A stretch of DNA of 64,000 bases, from assembly GCF_001611675.1 (NCBI RefSeq), contig NZ_CP014766.1, positions 2,914,001 to 2,978,000 on the forward strand. The letters are read 5' to 3'. The notes under the pieces were generated by a model. It made no database searches. It was not told the origin of the DNA and saw nothing but the letters and a program-made list of their open reading frames with translations. Of the stretch, positions 1 through 8,751 are shown piece by piece. Origin of the DNA: Pontibacter akesuensis (GTDB lineage: Bacteria; Bacteroidota; Bacteroidia; Cytophagales; Hymenobacteraceae). Positions within the stretch are counted from its first letter, which is position 1; each line of letters opens with the position of its first letter. The position numbers and the translations under genes are program-made.

Positions 1-316
1 AGAAAATGTAGTTGGCTCCGGGGTAGTTCTTGCGCACTTCATAGCCGGAAGGGGAGAAGAAGGTGAGCAGGATCTTATACTTGGGGGAAGCCTCCCGAAA
101 CGCCTCCATCACTGGCCGTCCCTGCTCGAACTCGCCAAGCGAGGCACAATGAAACCACACGAGCGGCTCCTTGTTGATTTGCAGTGCCTCTCGTAACTTA
201 TCGAACTGCCGCTCACGCCCCTGCCGCATCAGCTTCGCCTTTTGGTTAAAAGGAGCCGCCAGCGCCATGCCTGTTTCGTAAGCCTTCAGCCCGATGTCGT
301 AGAGTAATTTTGGCAA
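1..316 (-). CDS. waaA: 3-deoxy-D-manno-octulosonic acid (Kdo) transferase, N-terminal part
   Basis: WaaA transfers Kdo from CMP-Kdo to lipid A precursor at the inner membrane, an essential step in LPS core synthesis. The reverse strand stays open to the window edge and encodes the family's N-terminus: a membrane-proximal segment LLYDIGLKAYE, the basic stretch KAKLMRQGRER, the conserved WFHCASLGEFEQGRP motif with the catalytic Glu region, and ILLTFFSPSGYEV. The rest of the gene lies outside the window. The start is uncertain. A TTG at 316 gives the usual family start (one or two residues before LLYD) and sits about 18 bases after the predicted transcription start. An in-frame ATG at 421 has a perfect AGGAGG six bases upstream but would add 35 residues unlike the family. 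I chose TTG 316. Confidence 0.85.
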   Translation of the reverse strand, partial: MPKLLYDIGLKAYETGMALAAPFNQKAKLMRQGRERQFDKLREALQINKEPLVWFHCASLGEFEQGRPVMEAFREASPKYKILLTFFSPSGYEVRKNYPGANYIF

Positions 317-341
317 GTATGGTGTAGTTTGATTGTGGCTG

Positions 342-349
342 CAAATATA
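342..349 (-). promoter_or_regulatory. Predicted -7 element for waaA
   Basis: On the minus strand this reads TATATTTG, a perfect match to the Bacteroidota -7 box TAnnTTTG. No good TTG is seen at the expected -33 distance. Its position inside the longer waaA reading frame argues for the shorter start at 316. Confidence 0.45.
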
Positions 350-483
350 CAAGTTTGTACTCGGACTGTAGAGGTTTTTAGAATTGCCCCAAACTACCTG
401 TTGAAGCACATCTTTATACATAGATAACCTCCTTTACCAAGAATTTTATTGTAGTGCTGAGAATCATAGTTTGCGAAAAATAA

Positions 484-528
484 AACTGCCAATTAGAACT
501 CATTGAGCCTAGATTCTAATTGGCAGTT
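484..528. repeat. 15-bp perfect inverted repeat between waaA and the FG-GAP gene
   Basis: Arms 484-498 and 514-528 are perfectly complementary (AACTGCCAATTAGAA and its reverse complement) around a 15-base loop. A T-rich tract follows on the minus strand, as in a terminator, yet no minus-strand gene lies to its right. The right arm overlaps the -33 element of the downstream promoter. It may be a relic terminator or a regulatory hairpin at the edge of inserted DNA. Confidence 0.6.
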
Positions 529-557
529 GCTAGTTTATTGCATGACTCATATATTTG
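527..557 (+). promoter_or_regulatory. Bacteroidota promoter of the FG-GAP/T9SS gene
   Basis: TTG at 527-529, 20 bases, then TATATTTG at 550-557: a close match to the Bacteroidota housekeeping promoter. Transcription would begin near 564. That rules out translation starts before that point and supports the ATG at 615. Confidence 0.7.
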
Positions 558-614
558 ATCTTCACTATTAACGTGAATTACTATCTATTAATCATTCCGT
601 TTACTTCTCCCTTT

Positions 615-2579
615 ATGCTAAAGAAAACATTCTTAGTCTTTATGCTTCAATTTGGAGCGTTGGTTGCTTCAGCTCAATTTAAAGTTGTTTCTAACAGCCC
701 GGTTTCCAGTGACGAAGTAGAATCTATGGGGATTTCATGGACTGACTATGACGATGATGGAGATGATGATCTCTTCATTACTGTATCTTATCCTATTCAA
801 GGAGAGCTTTCAACACGGGATGTATTGTTTAATAATAATGGAGAGGGTGTTTTTACACAAGTCACAACTGGTAATCTGATTGATGAGGAGGGGACAGGCA
901 GGAGTTCAACATGGGCAGACTTCAACAATGATGGTTTAATAGATGCTTTTATAATCAACCAACACGAGGCCTTTCTATTTAAGAATGCAGGAGGTGGAGT
1001 TTTTACGAAAACAATGTCAGTTCCTACTACATCCTTCTCATTTGATAACCTCTACAGCGGGGGGCTTTGGGGAGATTTCAACGGGGACGGATACGTGGAT
1101 TTATTTGTGACTTCCTCCCCACATTCTGATAATGCTCGAAACATACTTTACTTAAATAACAAAGACGAATCTTTTACAAAAGTTTCGGGCGATAAAAATT
1201 TTTCCACAGCAAGAAGTGGAACTGATCCATCAGCGATAGACTATGATAACAATGGCACTTTGGATCTGTTTGTTCCCAACTACTGCGCTAATAACTTTCT
1301 ATATTCTAACCAAGGCGATAGCACTTTTATAAGTGTAACACAAAGTGTTCTGCTGCAGTCAAGTTGCTCTGTTGGGGCATCTTGGGCCGACTATGACAAC
1401 GATGGCGATTTTGATGTGCTGATTCAAAACAATGTAAACGGCAACAATTTACTTTTTGCAAATAATGGTGACGGAACATTTACAGAAGTACGTAATGCGG
1501 CAACTAATTTTGGGGCATCTTCTTCAGCATGGGGTGATTTTGACAATGATGGCTGGATTGATCTTGTTATAGTAGGTAGTGACGAAGAGGGGAGTACACG
1601 CTTACTTAAGAATAATGAAGGGAAATCTTTCACTGATGTATCTCTAGAACAAGGTATTACCAATAAAAACTATTCTTGGGCTGTAGCTTGGTCAGATTAT
1701 AATAAAGATGGCTCACTGGATTTTTTTGTTGCGAACGCTCATGGAAATGGACTGCCAGCCAATGATATCCTTTATGAGAATAAACCGAATGAAAATGGCT
1801 GGATAAATATCAAATTAAAAGGTACTAATTCTAACCGTTCTGCTATAGGAGCTGTTGTTAAAGTTAAAAGTGGAGGGAAATGGCAGATGAGAACAGTTCA
1901 GTCAAAAACTGGTAACAACTCTCAGAATTCTCTTAATATACATTTTGGATTAGGGTCGGCGAAAAAGATTGATACGCTTCAAGTGATATGGCCACATCAT
2001 GGCACTCAGGAGTTTATTAATCATCCTATAAACAAATTTATTGAAGTTACAGAAGCAGATTTCCCAAAAGCTCCTAAAAACCTCACCGCAATCCAAGCCG
2101 GTATAGGAGAGGTTAAGATAAGTTGGGATGATAGTTCATCAGATGAGATAGGCTTTAGGGTAGAAAGGTCGTTAGCTAATGAAAGTAGCTTTAAGCCTGT
2201 CTCCGTAGTACCGGAGAATGATAATTTCTTTACTGATATCGAACTACAGGGGAGTGGCACATACTACTATAGAGTTGCCTCTACGAAGGCAGGAGGTTTC
2301 TCAACCTATTCCAATGTTGTATCGGTTACTATCAGTAAACCAACGGGTATTTTTGAACAAGATCCCTTGGTGTCTATATATCCTAACCCAGTTCGTGATT
2401 ACTTAATGATTGAATGGAGAAGCTTTAATAATGAAATTCTTAGAATTGTTAATGCCAAAGGGCAAACAGTATATCATGGGCCATTCAATAGCACCGGAAT
2501 GATTTCATTTAAAGATTTTGCACCAGGGTTGTATATCATTTCTCTCGGTAACAAAAAAATGAAGATTTTAAAAGAATGA
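615..2579 (+). CDS. Secreted FG-GAP/VCBS-repeat protein with ASPIC/UnbV, fibronectin III and T9SS sorting domains
   Basis: 654 residues. MLKKTFLVFMLQFGALVASAQ is a clear Sec signal peptide and fixes the start; the upstream in-frame TTG lies inside the -7 box. The body carries about seven FG-GAP/VCBS repeats with calcium-binding-type loops (DYDDDGDDD, DFNNDGLID, DYDNDGDFD, DFDNDGWID, DYNKDGSLD), which suggests a beta-propeller. An ASPIC/UnbV-like segment (WINIKLKGTNSNRSAIGAVV), a fibronectin III-like domain, and a C-terminal domain with YPNPV and FAPGLYIISL follow. That last module is the type A sorting signal of type IX secretion, so the protein should be exported and surface-attached or released. 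Homologues are CRTAC1-like; the ligand is unknown. The gene is clearly more AT-rich than its neighbours and lacks the AAGTATA motif, suggesting acquisition by transfer. Confidence 0.88.
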   Translation: MLKKTFLVFMLQFGALVASAQFKVVSNSPVSSDEVESMGISWTDYDDDGDDDLFITVSYPIQGELSTRDVLFNNNGEGVFTQVTTGNLIDEEGTGRSSTWADFNNDGLIDAFIINQHEAFLFKNAGGGVFTKTMSVPTTSFSFDNLYSGGLWGDFNGDGYVDLFVTSSPHSDNARNILYLNNKDESFTKVSGDKNFSTARSGTDPSAIDYDNNGTLDLFVPNYCANNFLYSNQGDSTFISVTQSVLLQSSCSVGASWADYDNDGDFDVLIQNNVNGNNLLFANNGDGTFTEVRNAATNFGASSSAWGDFDNDGWIDLVIVGSDEEGSTRLLKNNEGKSFTDVSLEQGITNKNYSWAVAWSDYNKDGSLDFFVANAHGNGLPANDILYENKPNENGWINIKLKGTNSNRSAIGAVVKVKSGGKWQMRTVQSKTGNNSQNSLNIHFGLGSAKKIDTLQVIWPHHGTQEFINHPINKFIEVTEADFPKAPKNLTAIQAGIGEVKISWDDSSSDEIGFRVERSLANESSFKPVSVVPENDNFFTDIELQGSGTYYYRVASTKAGGFSTYSNVVSVTISKPTGIFEQDPLVSIYPNPVRDYLMIEWRSFNNEILRIVNAKGQTVYHGPFNSTGMISFKDFAPGLYIISLGNKKMKILKE

Positions 2580-2792
2580 TAACTTATAAATTGGTATCTA
2601 TTTTGAAAGAAAATCATACCACACAATAGTCTATCATGAAAGTTTTTTAAGTACATCAGCCTGCTTTTATGAAGTGAACTATAGAGCAGGAGTTGGAACA
2701 TTAACCTTATATTTACTTGATAACTTATTTAAGCAAGAGTTGGGAGTTAATGTGACTCGTACTCAATTATAAGTTTTTAAGACTATATCAAC

Positions 2793-3602
2793 TTGAGATA
2801 TTTCTTTCATATAGGGTACAGCGGCACCAACTACAGCGGCTGGCAACGGCATCCGTACGGGCTGGGGGTGCAGCAGGTGCTGGAGACAAGTATAAAGCAG
2901 GTGCTGAAGGTGCCGGTGAACCTGGTAGGCTGTGGGCGCACAGACGCCGGGGTGCATGCCAGCCAGTTCTTTTTTCACCTCGACCTGGAGCAGGAATGGG
3001 CGTACGACCTGCTGTTCAGGCTGAACAAAGTGCTGCCGCCCGACATTGCCATCTTCGATATTATTCCGATGGAAGGGCTGCCGCACGCCCGCTTCGATGC
3101 CACCCACCGCAGCTACGACTACTTCATCCACACCTACAAAGACCCGTTCCTGAACGACAGCAGCACGCTTTACCTGGAGCCCAACCTGCACCTGGATAAA
3201 ATGAAGGAGGCGACGGCGCTGCTCCTGAAGTATACCGACTACAGGGCTTTCTGCAAAACACCGGCCCAGCACGATAACACCATCTGCCACATCACCGAAG
3301 CCGGGTGGTTTGCCGATGCACAGGGCGGCAAGCTGCGTTTTCATATTTCGGCAAACAGGTTCGTGCGCCGGATGATACGGCTGGTGGTGGGAAAGCTGCT
3401 GAAAGTCGGATCTGGCACCTTGAGTGTAGCAGAGTTTGAGAGTTATCTGGCCACCCTGCAGCCGCCGGACGCTTTTTCTGTTGCGCACCCGCAGGGTCTC
3501 TATCTCTCTAAGGTTACTTATCCGTACCTGGACCTGCCCGCTAAAGCAGGATTCGCCACGGCCTTCCAGAGCCAGGGCTGCAGCTATTGGCAGGCGGTGT
3601 AG
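2793..3602 (+). CDS. truA: tRNA pseudouridine(38-40) synthase TruA
   Basis: TruA isomerises uridines 38-40 in the anticodon arm of many tRNAs to pseudouridine. The 269-residue protein has the family length. It shows the N-terminal YSGTNYSGWQRH segment, the catalytic GRTDAGVHA motif with the nucleophilic Asp near residue 52, and the downstream FDATHRSYDYFIH and RFVRRMIRLVVGKL blocks. Translation starts at a TTG: no ATG or GTG is in frame after the upstream stop at 2778-2780, and the family normally begins with MRYF. It stands alone, convergent with the peroxiredoxin gene across a repeat-filled gap. Confidence 0.93.
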   Translation: MRYFFHIGYSGTNYSGWQRHPYGLGVQQVLETSIKQVLKVPVNLVGCGRTDAGVHASQFFFHLDLEQEWAYDLLFRLNKVLPPDIAIFDIIPMEGLPHARFDATHRSYDYFIHTYKDPFLNDSSTLYLEPNLHLDKMKEATALLLKYTDYRAFCKTPAQHDNTICHITEAGWFADAQGGKLRFHISANRFVRRMIRLVVGKLLKVGSGTLSVAEFESYLATLQPPDAFSVAHPQGLYLSKVTYPYLDLPAKAGFATAFQSQGCSYWQAV

Positions 3603-3624
3603 TGGTTTGCTTTTTTTCCACAAC

Positions 3625-3900
3625 ATTACTGGATTAGACCTGAAAGATTCATCATCCAGAACGACTGTCCCCTCGAGGGGACCATAGGGGTGTTTAATTC
3701 TGAAGTGACAAGCCTGAACTTGAGCTTTCTATAACTCGCAGCTTTAAAATACCCCTGTAGTCCCCTCAAGGGGACACTTCTGCTCTAGTTAGAATTATGA
3801 ATGGATTTCTCGCTGCACTCGAAATGACAGTAGTGCTGGAAAAGCTTTGGCAAACTCATTCCAGCACGTCGGCACAAGCGGACGCCTGCGCCAGTTGTTT
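3625..3900. repeat. Composite intergenic repeat, copy 1
   Basis: The gap between convergent truA and peroxiredoxin genes holds several modules that recur elsewhere in the window. The block CCCCTnTAGTCCCCTCAAGGGGACA appears reversed near 3667-3694 and forward near 3753-3777. A TTTCTCGCTGCACTCGAAATGACAGTAGTG block lies at 3807-3837. A CGTCGGCACAAGCGGACGC block lies near 3869-3888. Related copies are at 33.8-34.1, 58.6-58.8 and 61.0-61.45 kb. No gene is present; a 70-codon reading frame at 3797 is repeat sequence. Confidence 0.75.
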
Positions 3901-3923
3901 TATCAAGACCAATCAGCCAAAAC

Positions 3924-3977
3924 CCATCATAAACAGAAAAGCCCCTACCGAGGCAGGGGCTTTTCTGTTTATGATGG
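3924..3977. terminator. 23-bp perfect hairpin terminator between truA and peroxiredoxin
   Basis: Arms 3924-3946 and 3955-3977 are perfectly complementary over 23 bp, with an 8-base loop. The core AGAAAAGCCCCT/AGGGGCTTTTCT gives a terminator shape on both strands, fitting its place between convergent genes. The stem is unusually long. Confidence 0.85.
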
Positions 3978-3986
3978 ATCCTATTT

Positions 3987-4631
3987 CTAGTTGCTCACTG
4001 ATTTGTTAGCAAGGTAGCTGGATACACCTTCTTTTGTAGCTTGCATTGCCTCTTTGCCTTCTTCCCAGTTGGCAGGGCAAACTTCACCTTTCACTTCAAA
4101 GTACTGCAGGGCATCCACCATGCGCAGCGCCTCGTCGATAGAACGGCCAAGCGGCATGTCGTTCACCACCTGGTGACGCACGATACCTTCTTTGTCGATC
4201 AGGAACAGGCCACGGTAAGCAACCGGCTCACCAACAAAAATTGTCTCGCCTGCATCATTATAATCGTAGTGGCCAGCCAGCACGTCGTAGTTTGTAGCAA
4301 TTGTTTTTGCCGCATCAGCTACCAACGGATACTGCACCCCCTGGATACCGCCCTGGTCCTGTGGCGTGTTCAGCCATGCGAAGTGCGAGAAATGCGTGTC
4401 GGTAGAACAACCTACTACAGCCACATTCTTACGCTCAAACTCTTCCATTCTCTCCTGGAAAGCGATGATCTCAGTTGGGCAAACAAAGGTGAAGTCCATT
4501 GGGTAGAAGAAGAAAAGTACGTGCTTCTTGCCCAGGTACTGCTCTAATGAGAAATTCTCCTCAAATTCTTCGCCGTTTACTACTGCTGTAGCTCTGAAAG
4601 AAGGAGCTTTTTTGCCTACTAATACTGCCAT
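3987..4631 (-). CDS. Typical 2-Cys peroxiredoxin (AhpC/Prx1 type)
   Basis: This enzyme reduces hydrogen peroxide, organic peroxides and peroxynitrite in the cytoplasm, using a thiol relay. The 214-residue protein has the peroxidatic Cys at about residue 51 in DFTFVCPTE and the resolving Cys at about residue 185 in EVCPANW, so it is the typical 2-Cys class. The start is the ATG before AVLVGKKAPSF; a longer frame upstream adds 21 residues that the family lacks. It is monocistronic with its own promoter-like element upstream. No ahpF lies nearby, so thioredoxin is the probable reductant (inference). Confidence 0.93.
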   Translation of the reverse strand: MAVLVGKKAPSFRATAVVNGEEFEENFSLEQYLGKKHVLFFFYPMDFTFVCPTEIIAFQERMEEFERKNVAVVGCSTDTHFSHFAWLNTPQDQGGIQGVQYPLVADAAKTIATNYDVLAGHYDYNDAGETIFVGEPVAYRGLFLIDKEGIVRHQVVNDMPLGRSIDEALRMVDALQYFEVKGEVCPANWEEGKEAMQATKEGVSSYLANKSVSN

Positions 4632-4702
4632 ATCTAAATCGTTTTTACTGTTGTTGATAAATCTGATTTCTTTTAAGAGGCGATTGCCCCTCAATTATGG
4701 CG

Positions 4703-4710
4703 CAAAGGTA
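4703..4710 (-). promoter_or_regulatory. -7 element for the peroxiredoxin gene
   Basis: Reads TACCTTTG on the minus strand, a perfect TAnnTTTG box, about 70 bases before the chosen start. No clear TTG is found at -33. Confidence 0.5.
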
Positions 4711-4718
4711 AGGCTTAA

Positions 4719-4880
4719 AGTTCTAATTTAGAAGGTTAGAAAGTTAAATAGTTGTTGAAACAAGTATTTTGAAGGGAGCAAAGCCACTCTGACAAGTATG
4801 ATAGCTTTAGAAGTATGGGTGCAAACAAGATTATACTTTGTCCGCCTTTCTAACCATCTAACTCAAAACTTTCTAACTCC
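4719..4880. repeat. Word-run inverted repeat between peroxiredoxin and enoyl-CoA hydratase genes
   Basis: The left side carries runs such as GAAGGTTAGAAAGTTAAATAG; the right side carries their imperfect complement (CTTTCTAACCATCTAAC, then ACTTTCTAACTCC). The arms could fold into a long imperfect hairpin. The architecture is shared with gaps at 40.85, 46.76, 54.3 and 57.9 kb, though the sequence differs. Confidence 0.55.
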
Positions 4881-4883
4881 AAA

Positions 4884-5657
4884 TTACCTTCCCTTGAACT
4901 CGGGCTTGCGTTTTTCCACGAAGGCGTTCATGCCTTCTGTTTGGTCTTCGGAGGCGAAGCAGAGATAAAAGTTCTTGCGCTCGAAGTGGAGGCCTTCGTC
5001 CAGGTTGGTCTCAAACGAGCGGTTCACCGATTCCTTCGCCAACTTAGCCGCCACCGGCGACATCTGCGCTACCTCTGTAGCCAATCTGAAAGCCTCGTCC
5101 AAGTATAACTCCACCGGCACCACGCGGTTGATCAGGCCGTGCTTCTCGGCTTCGTCGGCCGTAATGAATTTGCCTGTCAGCACCATTTCCATGGCTTTGG
5201 CTTTGCCGATGGCTTTGGTCAGGCGTTGCGTGCCGCCTGCACCCGGCATCACACCTATCTTAACTTCCGGCTGCCCGAACATGGCCGTTTCAGAGGCTAC
5301 AATCATGTCGCACGTCATGGCCAGCTCGCAGCCACCACCCAGTGCAAAACCGGAAACGGCAGCGATGATCGGCTTCTTTGTCTTGCGGATCTGGTCCCAG
5401 GTGGAGAACTGGTCCACGTTCAGCATGTCAATGGCCGTTTTGCCAGCCATCTGCTTAATGTCGGCGCCAGCGGCAAAAGCACGCGCATTACCGGTAATAA
5501 TGATAGCACGCACGTCATCGTTCTCGTCCAACTCCTTCAACGCGTCGCGGAGTTCGCCCATCAGTTGCAGGTTCAGGGCATTGAGTTCTTTCGGTCTGTT
5601 TAGCTGAATCAAGGCTACTTGAGGCTGCGCCTGGGGGGTTACAAGTATAAATTCCAT
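4884..5657 (-). CDS. Enoyl-CoA hydratase/isomerase (crotonase family)
   Basis: 257 residues, normal length for a crotonase. It probably hydrates short-chain trans-2-enoyl-CoA in fatty-acid or amino-acid breakdown. The oxyanion-hole segment AFAAGADIKQM and both catalytic acid positions of classical hydratases are visible: Glu in ALGGGCELAMTCD (about residue 114) and Glu in GQPEVKIGVMPGAGGTQRL (about 134). The C-terminal SEDQTEGMNAFVEKRKPEFKGR is typical of the hydratase branch. It lies downstream of aspartokinase on the same strand with a 94-base gap, but no functional link is evident. Confidence 0.9.
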   Translation of the reverse strand: MEFILVTPQAQPQVALIQLNRPKELNALNLQLMGELRDALKELDENDDVRAIIITGNARAFAAGADIKQMAGKTAIDMLNVDQFSTWDQIRKTKKPIIAAVSGFALGGGCELAMTCDMIVASETAMFGQPEVKIGVMPGAGGTQRLTKAIGKAKAMEMVLTGKFITADEAEKHGLINRVVPVELYLDEAFRLATEVAQMSPVAAKLAKESVNRSFETNLDEGLHFERKNFYLCFASEDQTEGMNAFVEKRKPEFKGR

Positions 5658-5751
5658 AGTATAATCTGTTTCTGTTGTTGATGTTTGAAATTACGGTTTT
5701 TAAGCTTATTCTGAAAAAGCCCACCTGGGGCAGCGCCATCTTAAGTAAATT

Positions 5752-7026
5752 CTATTTGCTCACGAACTGAAACGTGGTGCGCGTACGCTGCTCCAGCAGC
5801 ACCTCTTTGTCCTGCAGCATTTTTGCCAGGCTATCCGCATCGTAGTTTTTGATAGTGTACAGGCGCAGCTCAGTGTTATAGTGAATCACAAACTGGTCGT
5901 GCAGCGTCTGGATGAGGCGGTGCAGGCGCGTGGGGTGGTAATCGGTACAGATAGAGAAGGAGATGGCCGAGTTCTGCATCACGTTGATCTTGATGCGCAG
6001 CTCCGACAGTGCATTAAAAATAGTGCCCAGGTTCTGCTCAGATATAAAGGTGAAGTCTTTTACGCTGAACGATACCAGGCACTGGTTCTCCTTTATGATA
6101 TAGGCGGGGGCAAACTTCTCGAATCGGCAGTCGCTTATCTTGGTGCCGGCACCAGCCGGATTCAGAAACGATTTCACGTACAGCGGTATCTGTTTATTTG
6201 CCAGTGGTTTGATTGTTTTTGGGTGAATAACCGAAGCGCCGTAGTACGCCATCTCCACCGTTTCCTGGTACGATATCTCGGCATAACACACTGTTTCCTG
6301 GAAGTACTTGGGATCGGCGTTGAGCAGGCCCGGCACATCTTTCCAGATATACATGCCTTCAGCATCGAGGCAAAAGGCAAAAATAGCGGCGCTGAAGTCG
6401 GAGCCCTCGCGGCCAAGCGTAGTGGTCAGGCCGTTATTGGTGCCACCCAGAAAACCCTGCGTCACTACCAGCCCTTCCTGCAGCAGCGGCAACACATCGC
6501 GCTTGATCAGGCGCTCGCTCCAGCCCCAGTCTACCCGCGCCTCCCGCCAGTTGTTGTCTGTCTGGATATACTTCCGGCTGTCCAGCAAGGTGTTAGGAAA
6601 GCCTTGCGCCTCCAGAAAATGGTGCAAAATTGAGGACGAAAAAAGTTCGCCAAAACTTACGGTTTGATCGTATACCTTGTCAAAGTTGTCATTTTGGGGT
6701 GTGCTGCCCAATTGCAGGTGCAGCAGCTCGAACAAGTGGTCCAGCCGCTGGTAAACAGGATGGTCCCGGTCCGGAAACAATTCGTGCAGTACCTCCTGGT
6801 GGTACGCCTTCAGTTGCAGGAACGCCTGCTCATATTCCCGTTGCTGGCTTGCCAGGTTTAAAAGTTCTTCCAGGGCATTGGTGGTTTTGCCCATCGCGGA
6901 CACGACCAGCAGCAGGCGCTGTTCACTGCCGTTTGTTTGCACTATCTGAGCCAGGTTACGAAACGCTTCGGCGCTCTTTACAGAGGCGCCGCCAAATTTA
7001 TATACACTTATCCGGTCTTTACTCAT
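5752..7026 (-). CDS. lysC: Aspartate kinase
   Basis: Phosphorylates aspartate, the first step to lysine, threonine, methionine and diaminopimelate. The 424-residue protein begins with the nucleotide-binding signature YKFGGASVKSAEAFRNLA, includes the Ser/Thr-rich TTLGREGSDFSAAI active-site block near residue 205, and ends with about 120 residues matching a regulatory ACT region. It is a monofunctional kinase, not fused to homoserine dehydrogenase. Feedback specificity cannot be read from the sequence. It is divergent from fbp across only 77 bases, so the two share a promoter region. Confidence 0.93.
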   Translation of the reverse strand: MSKDRISVYKFGGASVKSAEAFRNLAQIVQTNGSEQRLLLVVSAMGKTTNALEELLNLASQQREYEQAFLQLKAYHQEVLHELFPDRDHPVYQRLDHLFELLHLQLGSTPQNDNFDKVYDQTVSFGELFSSSILHHFLEAQGFPNTLLDSRKYIQTDNNWREARVDWGWSERLIKRDVLPLLQEGLVVTQGFLGGTNNGLTTTLGREGSDFSAAIFAFCLDAEGMYIWKDVPGLLNADPKYFQETVCYAEISYQETVEMAYYGASVIHPKTIKPLANKQIPLYVKSFLNPAGAGTKISDCRFEKFAPAYIIKENQCLVSFSVKDFTFISEQNLGTIFNALSELRIKINVMQNSAISFSICTDYHPTRLHRLIQTLHDQFVIHYNTELRLYTIKNYDADSLAKMLQDKEVLLEQRTRTTFQFVSK

Positions 7027-7070
7027 AGGTCGTAAAATTAGGCATCATTCGGAATATTGCCTAAAAATGA

Positions 7071-7078
7071 TATTTTTG
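7071..7078 (+). promoter_or_regulatory. -7 element for fbp
   Basis: TATTTTTG is a perfect TAnnTTTG box, 25 bases before the fbp ATG. The -33 region is weak. The opposite strand of the same short gap must also drive aspartokinase. Confidence 0.5.
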
Positions 7079-7103
7079 TAACTAGAAGGTTAAATTTAAC
7101 TGT

Positions 7104-8111
7104 ATGAATGACAAACTTGCGCTACCTGTAGGCACTACGCTGGACAGGTTCATCATGAGAAAACAGGAAGAGTTTTCTTATGCCACAGGAGAGCTGTCGC
7201 AGCTGCTCCGCGACATTGCACTGGCGGCCAAAATCGTTAACCGCGAGATAAACCGTGCTGGCTTGCTGGACGTTACCGGGGCTTACGGCCAACAGAACGT
7301 GCAGGGAGAAGACCAGCAGAAACTCGACGTGATCGCCAACATCCGCTTTATCCGTGCCCTCCGCAACGGGGGCGAGGTTTGCACCATCATCTCGGAAGAA
7401 GAGGACGACATCATCCAAACCGGTAACCACAAAGGCAAGTACATTGTGGCCATCGACCCGCTGGACGGCTCTTCCAACATCGACGTGAACGTGTCGATCG
7501 GAACAATTTTCTCGATTTACCGCCGTGTTTCTGAGCAGGGTGGTAACGGCACCATGGAAGACTGCCTGCAGGAAGGTACGCGCCAGGTCGGTGCCGGTTA
7601 TGTAATTTACGGTTCCTCTACCATGCTGGTGTACACCACAGGCCATGGCGTGAACGGTTTTACGTATGATCCGTCGCTCGGCGAGTTCTTTTTATCGCAC
7701 CCCAACATCACCTCCCCGAAAACAGGTTCTATCTATTCCATCAACGAAGGAAGTGCAGCCTCTTTTCCTGAGGGCCTGAAACAGTACGTGAATTACTGCA
7801 AAGAAAGCGGTTACTCTGCCCGTTACATCGGATCTTTAGTAGCTGATTTTCACCGCAACCTGCTGAAAGGCGGTATTTATATTTACCCGGCAACGGCAAA
7901 GGCACCAAAAGGCAAGCTCCGCCTGATGTACGAGTGCAATGCCATGGCCTTTATTGTAGAGCAGGCTGGCGGCAAAGCCACAAACGGCTCCCAGCGAATC
8001 CTGGAAATCAAACCAACCGAACTGCACGAGCGTTGCCCGCTTTACATTGGCTCCACCGAGATGGTAGACCAGGTAGAGGAGTACCTGAAGGCAGAAGTAG
8101 AAGTAAATTAA
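7104..8111 (+). CDS. fbp: Class I fructose-1,6-bisphosphatase
   Basis: Hydrolyses fructose 1,6-bisphosphate to fructose 6-phosphate, the committed step of gluconeogenesis. The 335-residue protein contains the metal-binding acidic cluster ISEEEDD (residues 96-102) and the [10 protein letters not shown] signature (118-127). Downstream it has the substrate-binding [16 protein letters not shown] and [21 protein letters not shown], all class I features. It is a single gene with a terminator just downstream and pairs functionally with the pyruvate kinase gene at 61.5 kb only in the sense of opposing carbon flux. Confidence 0.96.
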   Translation: MNDKLALPVGTTLDRFIMRKQEEFSYATGELSQLLRDIALAAKIVNREINRAGLLDVTGAYGQQNVQGEDQQKLDVIANIRFIRALRNGGEVCTIISEEEDDIIQTGNHKGKYIVAIDPLDGSSNIDVNVSIGTIFSIYRRVSEQGGNGTMEDCLQEGTRQVGAGYVIYGSSTMLVYTTGHGVNGFTYDPSLGEFFLSHPNITSPKTGSIYSINEGSAASFPEGLKQYVNYCKESGYSARYIGSLVADFHRNLLKGGIYIYPATAKAPKGKLRLMYECNAMAFIVEQAGGKATNGSQRILEIKPTELHERCPLYIGSTEMVDQVEEYLKAEVEVN

Positions 8112-8151
8112 TCGAGCGCTTTATTAATCTGGATCATTAAAACACAACATC

Positions 8152-8186
8152 AAAGGCAGGAGGCTGAAAGGTCTTCTGCCTTTTTT
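8152..8186 (+). terminator. Terminator after fbp
   Basis: AAAGGCAGgAGG pairs imperfectly with CTTCTGCCTTT and is followed by a T run. It lies 40 bases after the fbp stop. Confidence 0.75.
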
Positions 8187-8371
8187 CATGCTGCCCAGGT
8201 GTAGCGCTATGCTTGAGCATCATAGATTAGTGTTAGAAGTATAGAAACCCTGCCATTTCGAGATGAAGTATGGCTCGTGTAAAAAAAAGCCTGAAAGTAT
8301 AAATCAAGAATGGCGCATGATCCGGCCAGGCGAAGGGAAGCATAGCTGGTTTATACTTGCTGCCGCACTGT

Positions 8372-8686
8372 TTACCTGCCCTCGCTGTACCGCAGCCTGA
8401 TCTGCGCTTTACGGACTTCACGCTCTATAATAAGCTGGGCAATGCGATACGCGATGGTCTCCTCATCAGCGTTCACCATGGCATTTTTCACCCGGTGCTC
8501 GTCTACATCAATGCGGTAGAGCAGGTGCAGCAGGCGGTTCAGGTCGGTGTGAAGCAGGTGGAGCACAACACGCGCCAGTTTCTGGAGCAGCGCATCCACG
8601 TTGTTGGCGGGCAGGTTGTCCACCTCAAAAACCTTGATCAGGTGGTTCGTAGTGCTGGCAAGTATGGCAGGCGAAAGCTGTGGCAT
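8372..8686 (-). CDS. Conserved hypothetical protein, about 104 residues
   Basis: I do not recognise a function. From the ATG at 8686 the protein starts MPQLSPAILASTTNHLIKVFEVDNLPANNVDALLQ in reduced form and continues as an almost wholly helical sequence ending in EVRKAQIRLRYSEGR. It is soluble, with no signal peptide. A longer frame to 8878 runs through the terminator of the DUF5606 gene and is unlikely to be translated. The order tonB-like, DUF5606, this gene on one strand suggests a loose cluster, but the terminator at 8752-8783 separates it. The coding look (helical periodicity, sensible codon use) makes it probably real. Confidence 0.65.
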   Translation of the reverse strand: MPQLSPAILASTTNHLIKVFEVDNLPANNVDALLQKLARVVLHLLHTDLNRLLHLLYRIDVDEHRVKNAMVNADEETIAYRIAQLIIEREVRKAQIRLRYSEGR

Positions 8687-8751
8687 GTTTGTGCGGTATG
8701 CGGCAGGGCCAGGTAATGATATTGGGAGCAAAGGCTGCAGGTGCAGAAACA

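Noticed and set aside
2763..3626. 287-codon frame antisense to truA
   Set aside because: Shadow of truA; no family features.
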